Positions 43,174-53,967 are shown, counted from the stretch's first letter. The stretch is DNA of 57,283 bases from Rhodospirillales bacterium (GCA_025359905.1 JANYDF010000014.1:1-57283), one strand, 5' to 3'. Notes: generated from the sequence alone by a model not told the origin. Program-made: numbers and translations.

Positions 43174-44160
43174 CTAGCCGGCCGGGGTGACCGCGTCGTC
43201 CGGCAGCAGCTTTTCGGCCTTCAGGTCGGCCCACAGCGCCGCCGGGATCGGCGCCGCCATCATCGCCGCGTTGTCGCGCACTTCTTCGGCCGTGCGCGGG
43301 CCGGGAATGGCGGCAGCCACCGCCGGGTGCGCCACGACGAATTGCAGCGCCGCCGCCTTGAGGTTGACGCCGTGGCGGGCGCAAACGGCCCCCATGGCAC
43401 GCGCCTTGGCGGCCATCTCGGGTCTGGCGGTTTCGTAGTTGAAGGTGGTGCCGCCGGCGAGCAGACCGGAGTTGTACGGCCCGCCGATCACCACTTTGAC
43501 GCCGCGCTCCAGGCATTTGGGCAGCAATTCGGGCACTGCGGTGTGGTCCAGCAGCGTGTAGCGCCCGGCGACCAGGAAGAAGTCCGGGTCGGACTGCTCC
43601 ATCGCCATCAAGCATGGCTCGACGACGTTGTTGCCGAGACCCCAGCCGCCGATCACCCCTTGTTCGCGCAACTTGATCAACGCCTTGGCGGCGCCGCTCA
43701 TCGCCACCGCGAAATGCTCGCGCCATGCCGCACCCAGCCAATCCTCGCCGCAATCGTGGATATAGGCGATGTCGATGCGCGGCAGACCGAGGCGCTGCAA
43801 GCTGTCCTCGATCGAGCGCATGGTGCCGTCGTAGCTGTAATCCAGGCGGCGGCGGAACGAGAGGCCGTTCTGGAAGTTGTCGTCGAACTCTGGCACCGAA
43901 GCCACCGGTTCCAGCATCCGGCCCACCTTGGTGGACAGCGTGTACTGGTCACGCGGGTGGTTGCGCAGCGCCGCGCCGACGCGATGCTCCGACAGGCCGG
44001 CGCCGTAGTGCGGCGCGGTGTCGAAATGGCGCATGCCGCTCTGCCACGCCGCTTCGATGGCGCTGAGGGCGATGTCGTCAGGGATGGCGGTGAACAAATT
44101 GCCCAGCGGCGCCCCGCCCATGCCGAGCGGGCCGTGTGCCACAAATCGTTTGCTGCTCAT
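43174..44160 (-). CDS. Aldo/keto reductase, probable aldose 1-dehydrogenase
   Basis: A 328-residue aldo-keto reductase: HFDTAPHYGAGLSEHRVG supplies Asp and Tyr, LSTKVGRM the lysine and IDIAYIHDCGED the region of the histidine. The type resembles D-threo-aldose 1-dehydrogenase (L-fucose dehydrogenase) and pyridoxal 4-dehydrogenase. A fucose mutarotase gene is 10 bp upstream, so oxidation of L-fucose or a similar sugar at C1 is the likely task. No lactonase or permease of a fucose pathway is beside it. Confidence 0.85.
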   Translation of the reverse strand: MSSKRFVAHGPLGMGGAPLGNLFTAIPDDIALSAIEAAWQSGMRHFDTAPHYGAGLSEHRVGAALRNHPRDQYTLSTKVGRMLEPVASVPEFDDNFQNGLSFRRRLDYSYDGTMRSIEDSLQRLGLPRIDIAYIHDCGEDWLGAAWREHFAVAMSGAAKALIKLREQGVIGGWGLGNNVVEPCLMAMEQSDPDFFLVAGRYTLLDHTAVPELLPKCLERGVKVVIGGPYNSGLLAGGTTFNYETARPEMAAKARAMGAVCARHGVNLKAAALQFVVAHPAVAAAIPGPRTAEEVRDNAAMMAAPIPAALWADLKAEKLLPDDAVTPAG

Positions 44161-44170
44161 CGGTTGGCCT

Positions 44171-44605
44171 TCAACGCTTCTCGGGCGGCGCGATGACGCC
44201 CATGGTCAAAATGATGTTGCCGAAGAAGCGCCGTTCGCCGGTGCGCACGATGACATACGCATCCGCCGCCGCCGCGTAGAAGGCGTGCCGTTCCAGCGAG
44301 GCGGCCGGCAGGTTGCCGCCCGACGACAGGATCTCGTTCATTTCGGCCACCACCGGCGGCACCGCGTCCGGGTCGCCGACGACTTGCATCACCGCGGCGG
44401 GGTTCGGCACGAAGGTATCGAGCGGCACCAGCGACAGCACGGCGCGCAGCATGGCGACAACATTGGCGCCCGGCAGGTGCAGCGTACGCTTGCCGCGCGA
44501 CGCCGGATAATTCGCATCGACCAGGGCGATGGTGTCGCCGTGGCCCATCGAGGCCAAGGCGTGCAGCAAATCAGGTGTCAGTAGGCCGGGAATGCCGATA
44601 AGCAT
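44171..44605 (-). CDS. fucU: FucU/RbsD-family sugar mutarotase
   Basis: The 144-residue protein matches the RbsD/FucU fold: GIPGLLTPDLLHALASMGHG with the catalytic histidine, ALVDANYPASRGKR, and the C-terminal FYAAAADAYVIVRTGERRFF followed by GNIILTMGV. FucU interconverts the anomers of L-fucose, producing the form used by the dehydrogenase or isomerase. CGGAG lies ahead of the ATG at 44605. A strong hairpin occurs in its leader. Confidence 0.9.
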   Translation of the reverse strand: MLIGIPGLLTPDLLHALASMGHGDTIALVDANYPASRGKRTLHLPGANVVAMLRAVLSLVPLDTFVPNPAAVMQVVGDPDAVPPVVAEMNEILSSGGNLPAASLERHAFYAAAADAYVIVRTGERRFFGNIILTMGVIAPPEKR

Positions 44606-44623
44606 GGTTTTCTCCGATTTTCC

Positions 44624-44660
44624 GCGGGTATGAAGCACCGCGCCGGTGCCTCATACCCGC
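44624..44660 (-). promoter_or_regulatory. Long hairpin in the fucU leader
   Basis: GCGGGTATGA pairs with TCATACCCGC and, inside it, GCACCG pairs with CGGTGC around a three-base loop. On the minus strand the remaining pair is G-U, so the fucU leader RNA would form an unbroken 17-pair stem ending 18 bases before the ATG. It may protect the mRNA or attenuate expression; the plus strand form is weaker. Confidence 0.55.
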
Positions 44661-44852
44661 TTTGGGCAGGCAGCGCGATGTCAGCTTGAAGGCGAATGCC
44701 GCCGAAAGCGAGCCTTGCCCGCGCCAGGGCGCACCGAACCGGCGGCGCCCAGCGAAGCGCGCATGGCAGCCGCGATTGGCAGGAAAGCCGTTCCACTCCC
44801 ATTGTAACTACTCGGTAGCGGTATATGCCCGCTCGTTCACGTGCGGGCCAAG

Positions 44853-46403
44853 ATGGAAGCGCCTTCCCCCTCGCTCAGCCTCGACGCTGCGGTGCCGCCG
44901 CTGCCAGAGGCGATGCCGAATTTCACCCACAAGCAAATCCTGCGGGTGGTGACCGGCATTCTGCTGTGCATTCTGCTGGCCGCCATCGACCAAACGGTGG
45001 TGGTCCCGGCGGTGCCCGCCATCGCCGCCGATCTGCACGGTTTCGGCCATCTGTCGTGGATCGTCTCGGCCTATCTGCTGACCTCGACCGCCGCCACGCC
45101 GATCTATGGGCGTCTGTCAGACATTTACGGCCGCCGCGCGCTGCTGCTGCCCGCCATCGTGCTGTTTGTCATCGCCTCGGTGCTGTGCGCGCTGGCGGGC
45201 AGCCTGTGGCAGTTGATCGCATTTCGTGCGTTGCAAGGCTTGGGCGGCGGCGGACTGATGGCAATGGCGCAGGCCGCCATCGCCGACGTGATCGCCCCGC
45301 GTGAGCGCGGCAAGTATCAGGCGTACATGGCAGGCACCTGGGGTGTGGCCAGCATCGCCGGGCCGATTCTGGGCGGCTGGATGACCGATGCGCTGTCCTG
45401 GCGCTATATTTTCTGGATCAATCTGCCCATCGGCATTGCCGCCTACATCCTCAGCGACCGGGCGCTGCGGCTGCTGAAGATCCGCAAGCAGGTGGCCAAG
45501 ATCGACTATGCGGGGGCGGCGCTGCTGACCGCGCTGGTGGCAAGCTGTCTGCTGGTGATGAGTTGGGGCGGCGGCGACTATGCCTGGATTTCGCCGGAAG
45601 TGCTGTCGCTGATCGCCGCCGCCGTGGTGTTGCTGGGCTTGCTGATCTGGCGCGAAAGCACGGCGGACGACCCGATGCTGCCGCCACGGCTGTTCGGTAA
45701 CGCAGTATTTACCCGTGGCGTGATTATCGCCGCCCTCACCGCTGGGTCGATGTTCGGCGCCACGTTCCTGCTGCCGCTGTATTTCCAGCTGCTGCGCGGG
45801 GCGGACGCCACCCATTCCGGCACGCTGATCGTGCCGTTCCTCGCCGCCAACGTCGCCGGCGCCTACACCGCTGGCCAGCTTGCGCGGCGGCTGGGCAAGG
45901 CCAAGGCCATCGTGTTGTGCGGCCTGGGCACCGCCGTCGCCGGGTTCGTGCTGCTGGCGTGGCTCGATTCGGCCGGCGCCTCGGCGCTATCGACGATCGC
46001 GATGCTGGTGGTGGGCTTTGGGCTCGGCATCGTGATGCCGTCCAATCTGGTCATTGTGCAAAACGCCGCGCAGCGGCGCGATGTGGGGGTGGCGACAGGT
46101 TCGCTGCTGTTCCTGCGCTCGATGGGGGCCGCGTTCGGCAGCACGCTGGCGGGCACCCTGCTGTCCAGCCGCTTCGCCGCCGGGCTGGCGCAAGCCGGGA
46201 TGACCGGCCAAGTCGACCTTAGCGCCATGCGCGGCCACGACTCTGTGGCGAACCAGATTGCCCCGGATATTCTAGCGGCCGCCACCGGATCGCTGGTGGC
46301 GGCTTTTCATATTTCTTTCATGGTTTGCGCGATCCTGGCAGCCGGTGCGTTCATCACCTGCCTATGGCTGCGCGACCTGCCGCTGAAGTCCAGTAGCGAC
46401 TAG
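44853..46403 (+). CDS. DHA2-family (EmrB/QacA) major facilitator exporter
   Basis: The 516-residue transporter shows motif A in YGRLSDIYGRRALL, the DHA2 ending of segment 1 (LLAAIDQTVVVPAVPAIAADL with the conserved DxTxVxxAxP-like pattern) cut here, and RALQGLGGGGLMAMAQAAIA of motif B. About fourteen membrane segments are visible, as expected for DHA2 exporters of drugs or small metabolites. ATG at 44853 follows a GTG at 44841 in the same frame. No regulator gene is adjacent, but the region before it contains CTACTCGGTAG, a small palindrome. Confidence 0.88.
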   Translation: MEAPSPSLSLDAAVPPLPEAMPNFTHKQILRVVTGILLCILLAAIDQTVVVPAVPAIAADLHGFGHLSWIVSAYLLTSTAATPIYGRLSDIYGRRALLLPAIVLFVIASVLCALAGSLWQLIAFRALQGLGGGGLMAMAQAAIADVIAPRERGKYQAYMAGTWGVASIAGPILGGWMTDALSWRYIFWINLPIGIAAYILSDRALRLLKIRKQVAKIDYAGAALLTALVASCLLVMSWGGGDYAWISPEVLSLIAAAVVLLGLLIWRESTADDPMLPPRLFGNAVFTRGVIIAALTAGSMFGATFLLPLYFQLLRGADATHSGTLIVPFLAANVAGAYTAGQLARRLGKAKAIVLCGLGTAVAGFVLLAWLDSAGASALSTIAMLVVGFGLGIVMPSNLVIVQNAAQRRDVGVATGSLLFLRSMGAAFGSTLAGTLLSSRFAAGLAQAGMTGQVDLSAMRGHDSVANQIAPDILAAATGSLVAAFHISFMVCAILAAGAFITCLWLRDLPLKSSSD

Positions 46404-46412
46404 CACGGCAGA

Positions 46413-46595
46413 TTACAGCACCACGACGGTCAACGCGTCGGAGTCGAACGATTCCCTGCTGTATTTCTCGGCAATGTACCAAATGCATTGCACATGCAGC
46501 CGCCCGTTGTTCTGCACTGTCGCCTCGGTGACTGTCATTGCCGGACCACCCGACTTCAATTTTACAATATCGCCGATCACAAATTTCTGCGCCAT
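46413..46595 (-). CDS. DUF2158 (YodC-like) small protein
   Basis: A 60-residue protein with FVIGDIVKLKSGGPAMTVTE and CIWYIAEKYSRESFD, matching the DUF2158 pattern of G-D-V-V-x-L-K-S-G-G-P-x-M-T-V. GAGGAG eight bases before the ATG at 46595 favours that start over an ATG three codons upstream. The function of the family is unknown. It is convergent with the exporter gene and stands alone. Confidence 0.8.
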   Translation of the reverse strand: MAQKFVIGDIVKLKSGGPAMTVTEATVQNNGRLHVQCIWYIAEKYSRESFDSDALTVVVL

Positions 46596-46823
46596 GTCCT
46601 GCACTCCTCAATCCTCGCTGCTGCCGCCGGCCTCCGGCCATGCCGGCCGGAACCCCACCCGGCGGCACGGGCGCAACCTGCAATCGGCGGCGGCGTTTGA
46701 CAACCGTTTTACCGCTCGCATGGCCGAATTGCGGGCCGGTAAACAATGGCCAATTCCACGGCCCACGGCTGCATGATACAGGCTGCTGGTCGACGAGGCT
46801 CCCACGCCCAAAGGTTCCCCACG

Positions 46824-48131
46824 ATGACCGAATACGCGTCCGCCGCCAGCCTGCAACGATTCTATAACGCCCCGCTGAGCGAAACCGATCCCGAACTGGC
46901 GGCCGCCATCGGCCATGAACTGGCGCGCCAGCAGGACGGTATCGAGTTGATCGCCAGCGAGAACCTTGTCTCGGCGGCGGTGCTGGAAGCGCAAGGCTCG
47001 GTGCTGACCAACAAGTATGCCGAAGGCTACCCCGGACGGCGCTACTACGGCGGCTGTGTGTATGTCGATGTGGCCGAGCAACTGGCCATCGACCGCGCCA
47101 AGAAGCTGTTCGATTGCGCCTACGCCAACGTGCAGCCGCATTCCGGCGCCAACGCCAACCAGGTGGTGTTCCTGGCGCTGCTGCATCCCGGCGACACCAT
47201 TCTGGGCATGAGCCTGGATGCCGGCGGCCATCTGACGCACGGTGCGGCCCCCAACCTGTCCGGCAAGTGGTTCCGTGCGGTGCAATACGGCGTGCGCCGT
47301 GAAGATGGGCTGCTCGACTACGATGAACTGGAAGCCAAGGCCCGTGCCGAGAAGCCCAAGCTGATCATCGCTGGCGGCTCGGCCTATCCGCGCATCATCG
47401 ACTTCGCCCGCATCCGCCGCGTGGCCGATGAAGTCGGCGCGTATTTCATGGTCGATATGGCGCACTTCGCCGGGTTGATCGCCGCCGGGGTGTATCCCTC
47501 GCCGCTGCCGCACGCGCATGTCTGCACCACCACCACGCACAAGACGCTGCGCGGCCCGCGCGGCGGCATGGTGCTGTGCAACGACCTCGAACTTGGCAAG
47601 AAGTTCAACTCCGCCGCCTTCCCCGGCTTGCAGGGCGGCCCGCTGATGCATGTCATCGCCGCCAAGGCGGTGGCGTTCGGCGAGGCGTTGCGCCCGGAAT
47701 TCCGCGACTATCAGATTGCGGTGGCCGAGAACGCCAAGGTGCTGGCGGCAACGCTGGTCGAACAAGGTGTGGCCATCGCCACTGGCGGCACCGATAGCCA
47801 CATGATGCTGGTCGATCTGCGGCCCAAGCGCGTCACCGGCAAGGCGACCGAAGCCAGCCTGGAGCGGGCGCACATGACGGCGAACAAGAACGCCATCCCG
47901 CATGACACTGAAAAGCCCACCATCACCTCCGGCATCCGGCTCGGCACCCCAGCGGCCACGTCGCGCGGCTTCGGGGCGGCGGAGTTCAAGCAGATCGGCC
48001 AGATGATCGGTGAAGTGCTGGACGGGCTGTCGCGCTCCAACGACGGCACCAACGCCGCCGCCGAAGCCGCCGTCGGCGCGCGGGTGCTGGAACTGTGCCG
48101 CCGCTTCCCGATCTACGGCGGGCACCGCTAG
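46824..48131 (+). CDS. glyA: Serine hydroxymethyltransferase
   Basis: A 435-residue PLP enzyme: [11 protein letters not shown] near the N-terminus, [16 protein letters not shown], and the PLP lysine motif [14 protein letters not shown]. It interconverts serine and glycine with tetrahydrofolate and supplies one-carbon units. The ATG at 46824 is at the usual N-terminus of the family; the frame is open further upstream. It is the first gene of the core block glyA-nrdR-rib-nusB-thiL. Confidence 0.96.
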   Translation: MTEYASAASLQRFYNAPLSETDPELAAAIGHELARQQDGIELIASENLVSAAVLEAQGSVLTNKYAEGYPGRRYYGGCVYVDVAEQLAIDRAKKLFDCAYANVQPHSGANANQVVFLALLHPGDTILGMSLDAGGHLTHGAAPNLSGKWFRAVQYGVRREDGLLDYDELEAKARAEKPKLIIAGGSAYPRIIDFARIRRVADEVGAYFMVDMAHFAGLIAAGVYPSPLPHAHVCTTTTHKTLRGPRGGMVLCNDLELGKKFNSAAFPGLQGGPLMHVIAAKAVAFGEALRPEFRDYQIAVAENAKVLAATLVEQGVAIATGGTDSHMMLVDLRPKRVTGKATEASLERAHMTANKNAIPHDTEKPTITSGIRLGTPAATSRGFGAAEFKQIGQMIGEVLDGLSRSNDGTNAAAEAAVGARVLELCRRFPIYGGHR

Positions 48132-48140
48132 GCAGCGCAC

Positions 48141-48596
48141 ATGCGCTGCCCGTTCTGCGGCCATGCCGACACGCAGGTGAAAGACAGCCGCCCGACCGAC
48201 GACGACAGCGCAATCCGGCGGCGGCGCTTTTGCATCGGGTGCAGCCAGCGTTTCACCACCATCGAGCGGGTGCAGTTGCGCGAGTTGACCGTGGTGAAAA
48301 CCGACGGGCGGCGGGTGCCGTTCGACCGCGACAAGCTGGCGCGGTCGATCCGCATCGCGCTGCGCAAGCGGCCGGTCGAGGAGGAACGCATGGAGCGGGT
48401 GGTCAACGGCATCGTCCGCCAGCTCGAAGCCTCCGGCGACAGCGAGATCGACAGCAAGCAGATCGGCGAGCTGGTGATGGAGACGCTGAAGGAGGTCGAT
48501 GCGGTCGCCTATGTACGATTCGCCTCGGTGTATCGCAACTTCCGGGAAGCCAAGGACTTCGAGGCCTTTCTCGGCGGGCTTGGCGAGCCCACATAG
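48141..48596 (+). CDS. nrdR: Ribonucleotide reductase repressor NrdR
   Basis: The 151-residue protein begins [18 protein letters not shown], and CIGCSQRF completes the zinc ribbon (two CxxC pairs), followed by the ATP-cone domain ([20 protein letters not shown]). NrdR senses nucleotides and represses nrd genes through NrdR boxes. It lies 9 bp after glyA and 7 bp before ribD, the common alphaproteobacterial order. Confidence 0.96.
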   Translation: MRCPFCGHADTQVKDSRPTDDDSAIRRRRFCIGCSQRFTTIERVQLRELTVVKTDGRRVPFDRDKLARSIRIALRKRPVEEERMERVVNGIVRQLEASGDSEIDSKQIGELVMETLKEVDAVAYVRFASVYRNFREAKDFEAFLGGLGEPT

Positions 48597-48603
48597 GCCA
48601 AAG

Positions 48604-49698
48604 ATGAACGATCCGTCACACATGCGCGCGGCGCTGGCGCTCGCGCGCCGGGGCCTCGGCAATTGCTGGCCCAATCCATCGGTCGGCTGCGTCGTGGTCA
48701 AGGACGGCCGCGTGGTGGGCCGCGCCGTGACCGCACCGGGCGGGCGGCCGCACGCCGAGCCGCAGGCGCTGGCGATGGCGGGCGCCGCCGCGCGCGGGGC
48801 GACGGTATACGTGACTCTGGAACCCTGCTGCCACCATGGCCGCACCCCGCCCTGCACCGACGCGCTGATTGCCGCCGGCGTGGCGCGCGTGGTGGTCGCG
48901 GCACGCGACTGCGATCCGCGCGTCAATGGCGCGGGCCTGACCCGGCTGCGCGGCGCGGGCATCGAGGTCGCGGAAGGCTTGCTGCGCGACGAAGCCGAAG
49001 CGGTCAACGCTGGCTTTTTCACCCGCCTGCGCCTTGGCCGCCCGCTGATTACCTTGAAATTGGCCAGCACGCTGGACGGGCGCATCGCCACGCGCTCCGG
49101 CGAGAGCCAGTGGATCACCGGCAGCACCGCACGGCACATGGCGCACGCGCTGCGCGGGCGGCACGACGCGGTGATGGCGGGCGTGGGCACCGTGGCCGCC
49201 GATAATCCCGAGCTGACCTGCCGCATTCCCGGTTTCAAGTCCGCACCGCAAGTGCGGGTGGTGGCCGACAGCCATCTGCGCACCGCGCTGACCGCCAAGC
49301 TGGTTGCCACCGCGCGTGAGCATCCCACTTGGATCATCGCCCGCCATGGCAACAGCACCGCACGGCTGGAAGCGCTGCAAGCCGCAGGCGTGACGGTGAT
49401 CGAGACCGCTGCGGCGCCGATGGGGGTCGATCTGCTGGAGGGCTTCCAGGCCCTGGCCCAGCGTGGCATCACCCGCGTGCTGGTCGAAGGCGGGGCACAG
49501 CTTGCAGCGGCCCTGCTGCGCGCCGATCTAGTGGACCGGATTGCATGGTTCCACGCGCCCAGCGTGATGGGCGGCGACGGCTGGCCGGCGGCGCAGGCGT
49601 TCGGCGTGCAGGCGCTGGCCGCCATGCCGCGCTTCGTGCGCGAGTCGGTCGGTCCGGCCGGTGACGACGTGCTGACCGAGCTGCGCCGGGCAGCCTGA
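48604..49698 (+). CDS. ribD: Bifunctional pyrimidine deaminase/reductase RibD
   Basis: A 364-residue two-domain enzyme. The N-terminal deaminase has the zinc ligands in RPHAEPQAL and TLEPCCHHGRTPPC; the C-terminal reductase starts about residue 145 with ITLKLASTLDGRIATRSGES and has VLVEGGAQLAAALL. It performs the second and third steps of riboflavin synthesis. The ATG at 48604 stands at the conserved start. Confidence 0.96.
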   Translation: MNDPSHMRAALALARRGLGNCWPNPSVGCVVVKDGRVVGRAVTAPGGRPHAEPQALAMAGAAARGATVYVTLEPCCHHGRTPPCTDALIAAGVARVVVAARDCDPRVNGAGLTRLRGAGIEVAEGLLRDEAEAVNAGFFTRLRLGRPLITLKLASTLDGRIATRSGESQWITGSTARHMAHALRGRHDAVMAGVGTVAADNPELTCRIPGFKSAPQVRVVADSHLRTALTAKLVATAREHPTWIIARHGNSTARLEALQAAGVTVIETAAAPMGVDLLEGFQALAQRGITRVLVEGGAQLAAALLRADLVDRIAWFHAPSVMGGDGWPAAQAFGVQALAAMPRFVRESVGPAGDDVLTELRRAA

Positions 49699-49718
49699 AG
49701 ACGAGACGAGGAAGACGG

Positions 49719-50329
49719 ATGTTCACGGGTATTATCACAGGGCTCGGCACGGTGCGGGAGGTTGCTCCGCTCGGCGGCAGCCAGGACATGCGGCTGGTGA
49801 TCGCAACACCGGTGGCCGAAGCGGCCTGGACCGGCACCGCCAGCATTCCGCTCGGCGCGTCGATTGCGTGTTCCGGCTGTTGCCTGACCGCCATTGCCAC
49901 CGGGCCGGATTGGTTCGCGGTGAATGTGTCCGACGAGACGCTGTCGAAAACCACGCTGGGCACCTGGGCGCCGGGCACGGCGGTCAATCTGGAGCGCCCG
50001 TTGAAAGTGGGCGACGAACTCGGCGGGCACATCGTCGCCGGGCATTGCGACGGCGTCGGCGACGTGCTGTCCGCGACACCCGACCACGGCTCGACCCGCT
50101 GGGTGTTCCGCGTGCCCGACGCGCTGGCCCGCTACATCGCGCCGAAAGGCAGCGTTGCGGTCAACGGCGTGTCGCTGACCGTCAATGAAGTGCAGGGTTC
50201 CACCTTTGGCGTGAACATCATTCCGCACACCGCCAGCGTGACCAGTTTTGGCACGCTGAAGGTAGGCGATCCCGTCAATATCGAAATCGACACGCTGGCG
50301 CGCTACGTGGCCCGGCTACAGGAGTTCCG

Positions 50330-50333
<4 letters not shown>
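49719..50333 (+). CDS. ribE: Riboflavin synthase alpha chain
   Basis: The 204-residue protein begins MFTGIITGLGTVREV, the constant start of riboflavin synthase, and has the second lumazine-binding half with HCDGVGDVLS and VAVNGVSLTVNEV. It dismutates two lumazine molecules to riboflavin. ACGAGGAAGACGG precedes the ATG. The stop overlaps the next start (ATGA). Confidence 0.96.
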
Positions 50334-51471
<1,138 letters not shown>

Positions 51472-51475
<4 letters not shown>

Positions 51476-51954
51476 GCACCATCGACGAGGCGCTGCCCGC
51501 CGCCCCGCAGCTTGAAGGCCCGGCACCGCATCTGCTGGTTGTGCGCGCGCCGTACTATACCGCCGTGGTGGACGGCCTGCGCACCGGCGCCGAGCGCATC
51601 CTGCGCGAAGCCGGCGCGACGTTCGACGTGCTGGATATCGCCGGCGCGCTGGAACTGGCCGGCGCCGTGCGCCTCGCGGTGCGCGGCAAGCGGCGCTACG
51701 ACGGCTTCGTGCTGCTCGGCTGCGTGGTGAAGGGCGAGACCGACCACTACGAATTCGTCTGCCGCGAGGCGATGGCGGGCATTACCGCCGTGGTGCTGCA
51801 ATTCGGCCTGTGTCTGGGCAACGGCCTGCTGACCGTGCACGACGTGCAGCAAGCCATCGACCGCTCCGGCGCCGATGGCCACAACAAAGGGGCCGAGGCC
51901 GCTGCCGCCGCGCTGGTGCAAATCCGCGCCGCGCGCTGGCTGGGCGCCGTCTGA
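51472..51954 (+). CDS. ribH: 6,7-dimethyl-8-ribityllumazine synthase
   Basis: A 160-residue lumazine synthase with VVRAPYYTAVVDGLRTGAER, the GALEL substrate segment, the catalytic histidine in GETDHYEFVC and HNKGAEAAAAAL near the C-terminus. It condenses the two riboflavin precursors. ATGA overlap with ribB upstream and TGATG with nusB downstream indicate a coupled operon. Confidence 0.95.
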
Positions 51955-52454
51955 TGGCCCCGCGCCCAAAAGACGACCGTGGCCGCCCGCGCACCGCTGC
52001 CCGGGTGGCCGCCGTGCAGGCGCTGTTCCAGGCCGAGCAGGGCCAGACCAGCCCCGAGACGGTGATCGACGAATTCGTCCGCCACCGGCTTGGCGAATTG
52101 CCCGGCAGCGGCGGGTTCGAGGACGGCCGCGTGCCCGACGCCAACGTGCCGCTGTTCGCGCAGATCGTTCGCACCGCCACCAAGCGCCAGGAAGAAATCG
52201 ACGCGCTGCTGATTGGGGCGCTGCCCCCCGAGTGGCCGCTCGACCGGCTCGACCCGGTGCTGCGCGCGGTGATGCGTGCCGGGGCAGCCGAGTTGCTGAT
52301 GCCGGGCGGCCCGCCGGCCCGCGTAGTAATCAACGAATACCTGGACGTGTCGCACGGTTTCTTCGACGGCGACGAACCCGGCATGGCCAACGGCGTGCTG
52401 GACCGGCTCGGCCGCCAGTTGCGCCCGGCCGACTTCCCCGCTGCGGCGACCTAA
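51954..52454 (+). CDS. nusB: Transcription antitermination factor NusB
   Basis: The 166-residue product matches NusB: RTAARVAAVQALFQAEQGQT at the start, LDRLDPVLRAVMRAGAAELL, VVINEYLDVSHGFFDGDEPG and NGVLDRLGRQLR. With NusE it binds boxA RNA in ribosomal operons. Its place after ribH is conserved in alphaproteobacteria. Confidence 0.95.
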   Translation: MAPRPKDDRGRPRTAARVAAVQALFQAEQGQTSPETVIDEFVRHRLGELPGSGGFEDGRVPDANVPLFAQIVRTATKRQEEIDALLIGALPPEWPLDRLDPVLRAVMRAGAAELLMPGGPPARVVINEYLDVSHGFFDGDEPGMANGVLDRLGRQLRPADFPAAAT

Positions 52455-52510
52455 GCGAAGCGGGGGGGGCTTGAGCGAACCGGGGCCGACTTGAGCGAAG
52501 TGGGGGGCGA
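52451..52510. repeat. 20-bp tandem repeat, three copies, at the nusB-thiL junction
   Basis: Units start at 52451, 52471 and 52491, each of the pattern YTNAGCGAANYGGGG. The first contains the nusB stop TAA and the third the thiL TTG start. The G-runs may act as the Shine-Dalgarno sequence for thiL. The second unit also offers a TTG but that frame ends after seven codons. Confidence 0.75.
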
Positions 52511-53444
52511 ATTCGCGCTGATCGCGCGGCATTTCCGTCCGCTGGCCGGGCCCGGCGCGCTCGAATTGTCCGACGACGCGGCGGTGCTGGCCCCGCCGCC
52601 CGGCCGCGAACTGGTGCTTTCCGCTGATGCGATGGTGGCGGGCGTGCATTTCCTGCCCGATGACCCGCCCGATCTGGTGGCCCGCAAGCTGCTGCGGACC
52701 AATTTGTCGGATCTGGCGGCGATGGGCGCCGCACCGCTCGGCTACCTGATGACCGTCTCCGCCCCGCGCGCCACGCCTGACGCATGGTTCGCCGGTTTCG
52801 CCGCCGGGCTGGCGCGGGATCAGGCCGAATTCGGTATCGCGCTGCTGGGCGGCGACACCACCTCCACTTCCGGTCCGGTCAGCCTGTCGTTGACCATCCT
52901 GGGCACTGTGGCACCCGGCGAGGCCATCCGGCGCAATGGCGCACGGCCCGGCCACGGGCTGTGGGTGACGGGCAGCATCGGCGACGGCGCGCTCGGTCTG
53001 CTGGCGGCGCAGGGCACGCTACCCGACCCCACCGGCTGGCTCGCGGACCGCTACCGCCTGCCCCGCCCGCGCCTCGGCGTGGCACGGCACGGCATTGTGG
53101 CGGCGGCGCTCGATGTATCGGACGGACTGGTGCAGGACGTGGGGCACATCTGCCGCGCCAGCGGCTGCGGCGTGACCATCGAGGCAGCGGCGGTGCCGCG
53201 CTCGGACGCTGCCCGCGCGGCGGGCGACGGCTATCTCGCGCTATGCCTGACCGGCGGCGACGATTACGAATTGGCGATGGCGGTGCCAGACGCCGCAGCC
53301 GCCGCGCTGCAAGCCGTCGCCGCAGCAGCAGGCGTGGCCGTCACCCGCGTTGGGCGCTTCACCGAAGGCGTGCCGCAGGTGACGGTGCTTGGCCCCACCG
53401 GCACCGCGCTGGCGCTCACGCAGGCGGGGTGGAGCCATTTTTAG
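52491..53444 (+). CDS. thiL: Thiamine-monophosphate kinase
   Basis: The 317-residue protein has VGGEFALIARHF at the start, DDAAVLAPPPG, KLLRTNLSDLAAMGA, the ATP/magnesium motif GGDTTSTSGPVSLS and DVSDGLVQDV, all ThiL signatures. It phosphorylates thiamine monophosphate to the diphosphate. The TTG at 52491 gives the standard N-terminus. It closes the block, convergent with bamE. Confidence 0.95.
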   Translation: MSEVGGEFALIARHFRPLAGPGALELSDDAAVLAPPPGRELVLSADAMVAGVHFLPDDPPDLVARKLLRTNLSDLAAMGAAPLGYLMTVSAPRATPDAWFAGFAAGLARDQAEFGIALLGGDTTSTSGPVSLSLTILGTVAPGEAIRRNGARPGHGLWVTGSIGDGALGLLAAQGTLPDPTGWLADRYRLPRPRLGVARHGIVAAALDVSDGLVQDVGHICRASGCGVTIEAAAVPRSDAARAAGDGYLALCLTGGDDYELAMAVPDAAAAALQAVAAAAGVAVTRVGRFTEGVPQVTVLGPTGTALALTQAGWSHF

Positions 53445-53451
53445 CCGGCGG

Positions 53452-53967
53452 TCAGAAATTGCCCGAACTATTCGACGAACTGCCCGAACCGTGCGAGCTC
53501 GACGGGGCCGCAGTGAACCGGCCGACATTGCCGAGAAGCTGCTGCAACAGCGTCGCCTCGGTGCCCGGCGACGGCGTGGTGCGCGACACCACATCCACCG
53601 GCAGCGAATCGGCCTCGGTCTTCTTCTGCGTGCCGGTCAGCACGCCCTTGCTATCGAAGGTCAGCACGTAAACCCGCTGTTCCTCGATGGAATGCATCCC
53701 GCCGATCACCGGGCGGGTGACCTCGGAGGCGTAAATCCAGGTATTATCGTCGAACGTGGCCTTGGTGCTGGGCGAGCCGAGCAGCGCGATCACGTCGCGG
53801 CGAGTCGAGGTGCCGGGCACCAGTTGGGCCACGTCGTCGTCTTCTACCCGGTTGCCGCGCACCTGCGGCGGGTAGGTCATGAAATCCGGCAACTGGCAGC
53901 CGGCGAGCAACACCAGCGCCAGCAACGAGCAAAAGCGGGTAGACATTTTGCGCACTGGAAGCCTCAT
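53452..53967 (-). CDS. bamE: Outer-membrane lipoprotein BamE/SmpA
   Basis: A 171-residue lipoprotein: a signal peptide with lipobox LLAGC near residue 23, then the BamE domain GTSTRRDVIALLGSPSTKAT and RVYVLTFDSKGVL. BamE assists the beta-barrel assembly complex at the outer membrane. The C-terminus adds a serine-rich tail (SSSHGSGSSSNSSG). ATG at 53967 or at 53946 are both possible. It is divergent from the cytochrome chaperone. Confidence 0.92.
   Translation of the reverse strand: MRLPVRKMSTRFCSLLALVLLAGCQLPDFMTYPPQVRGNRVEDDDVAQLVPGTSTRRDVIALLGSPSTKATFDDNTWIYASEVTRPVIGGMHSIEEQRVYVLTFDSKGVLTGTQKKTEADSLPVDVVSRTTPSPGTEATLLQQLLGNVGRFTAAPSSSHGSGSSSNSSGNF

Noticed and set aside
46608-50228. A 1206-codon open frame on the minus strand across glyA, nrdR, ribD and ribE
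   Set aside because: It is antisense to four certain genes, has arginine/histidine/glutamine-rich text without motifs, and is typical of the antisense of high-GC coding sequence.
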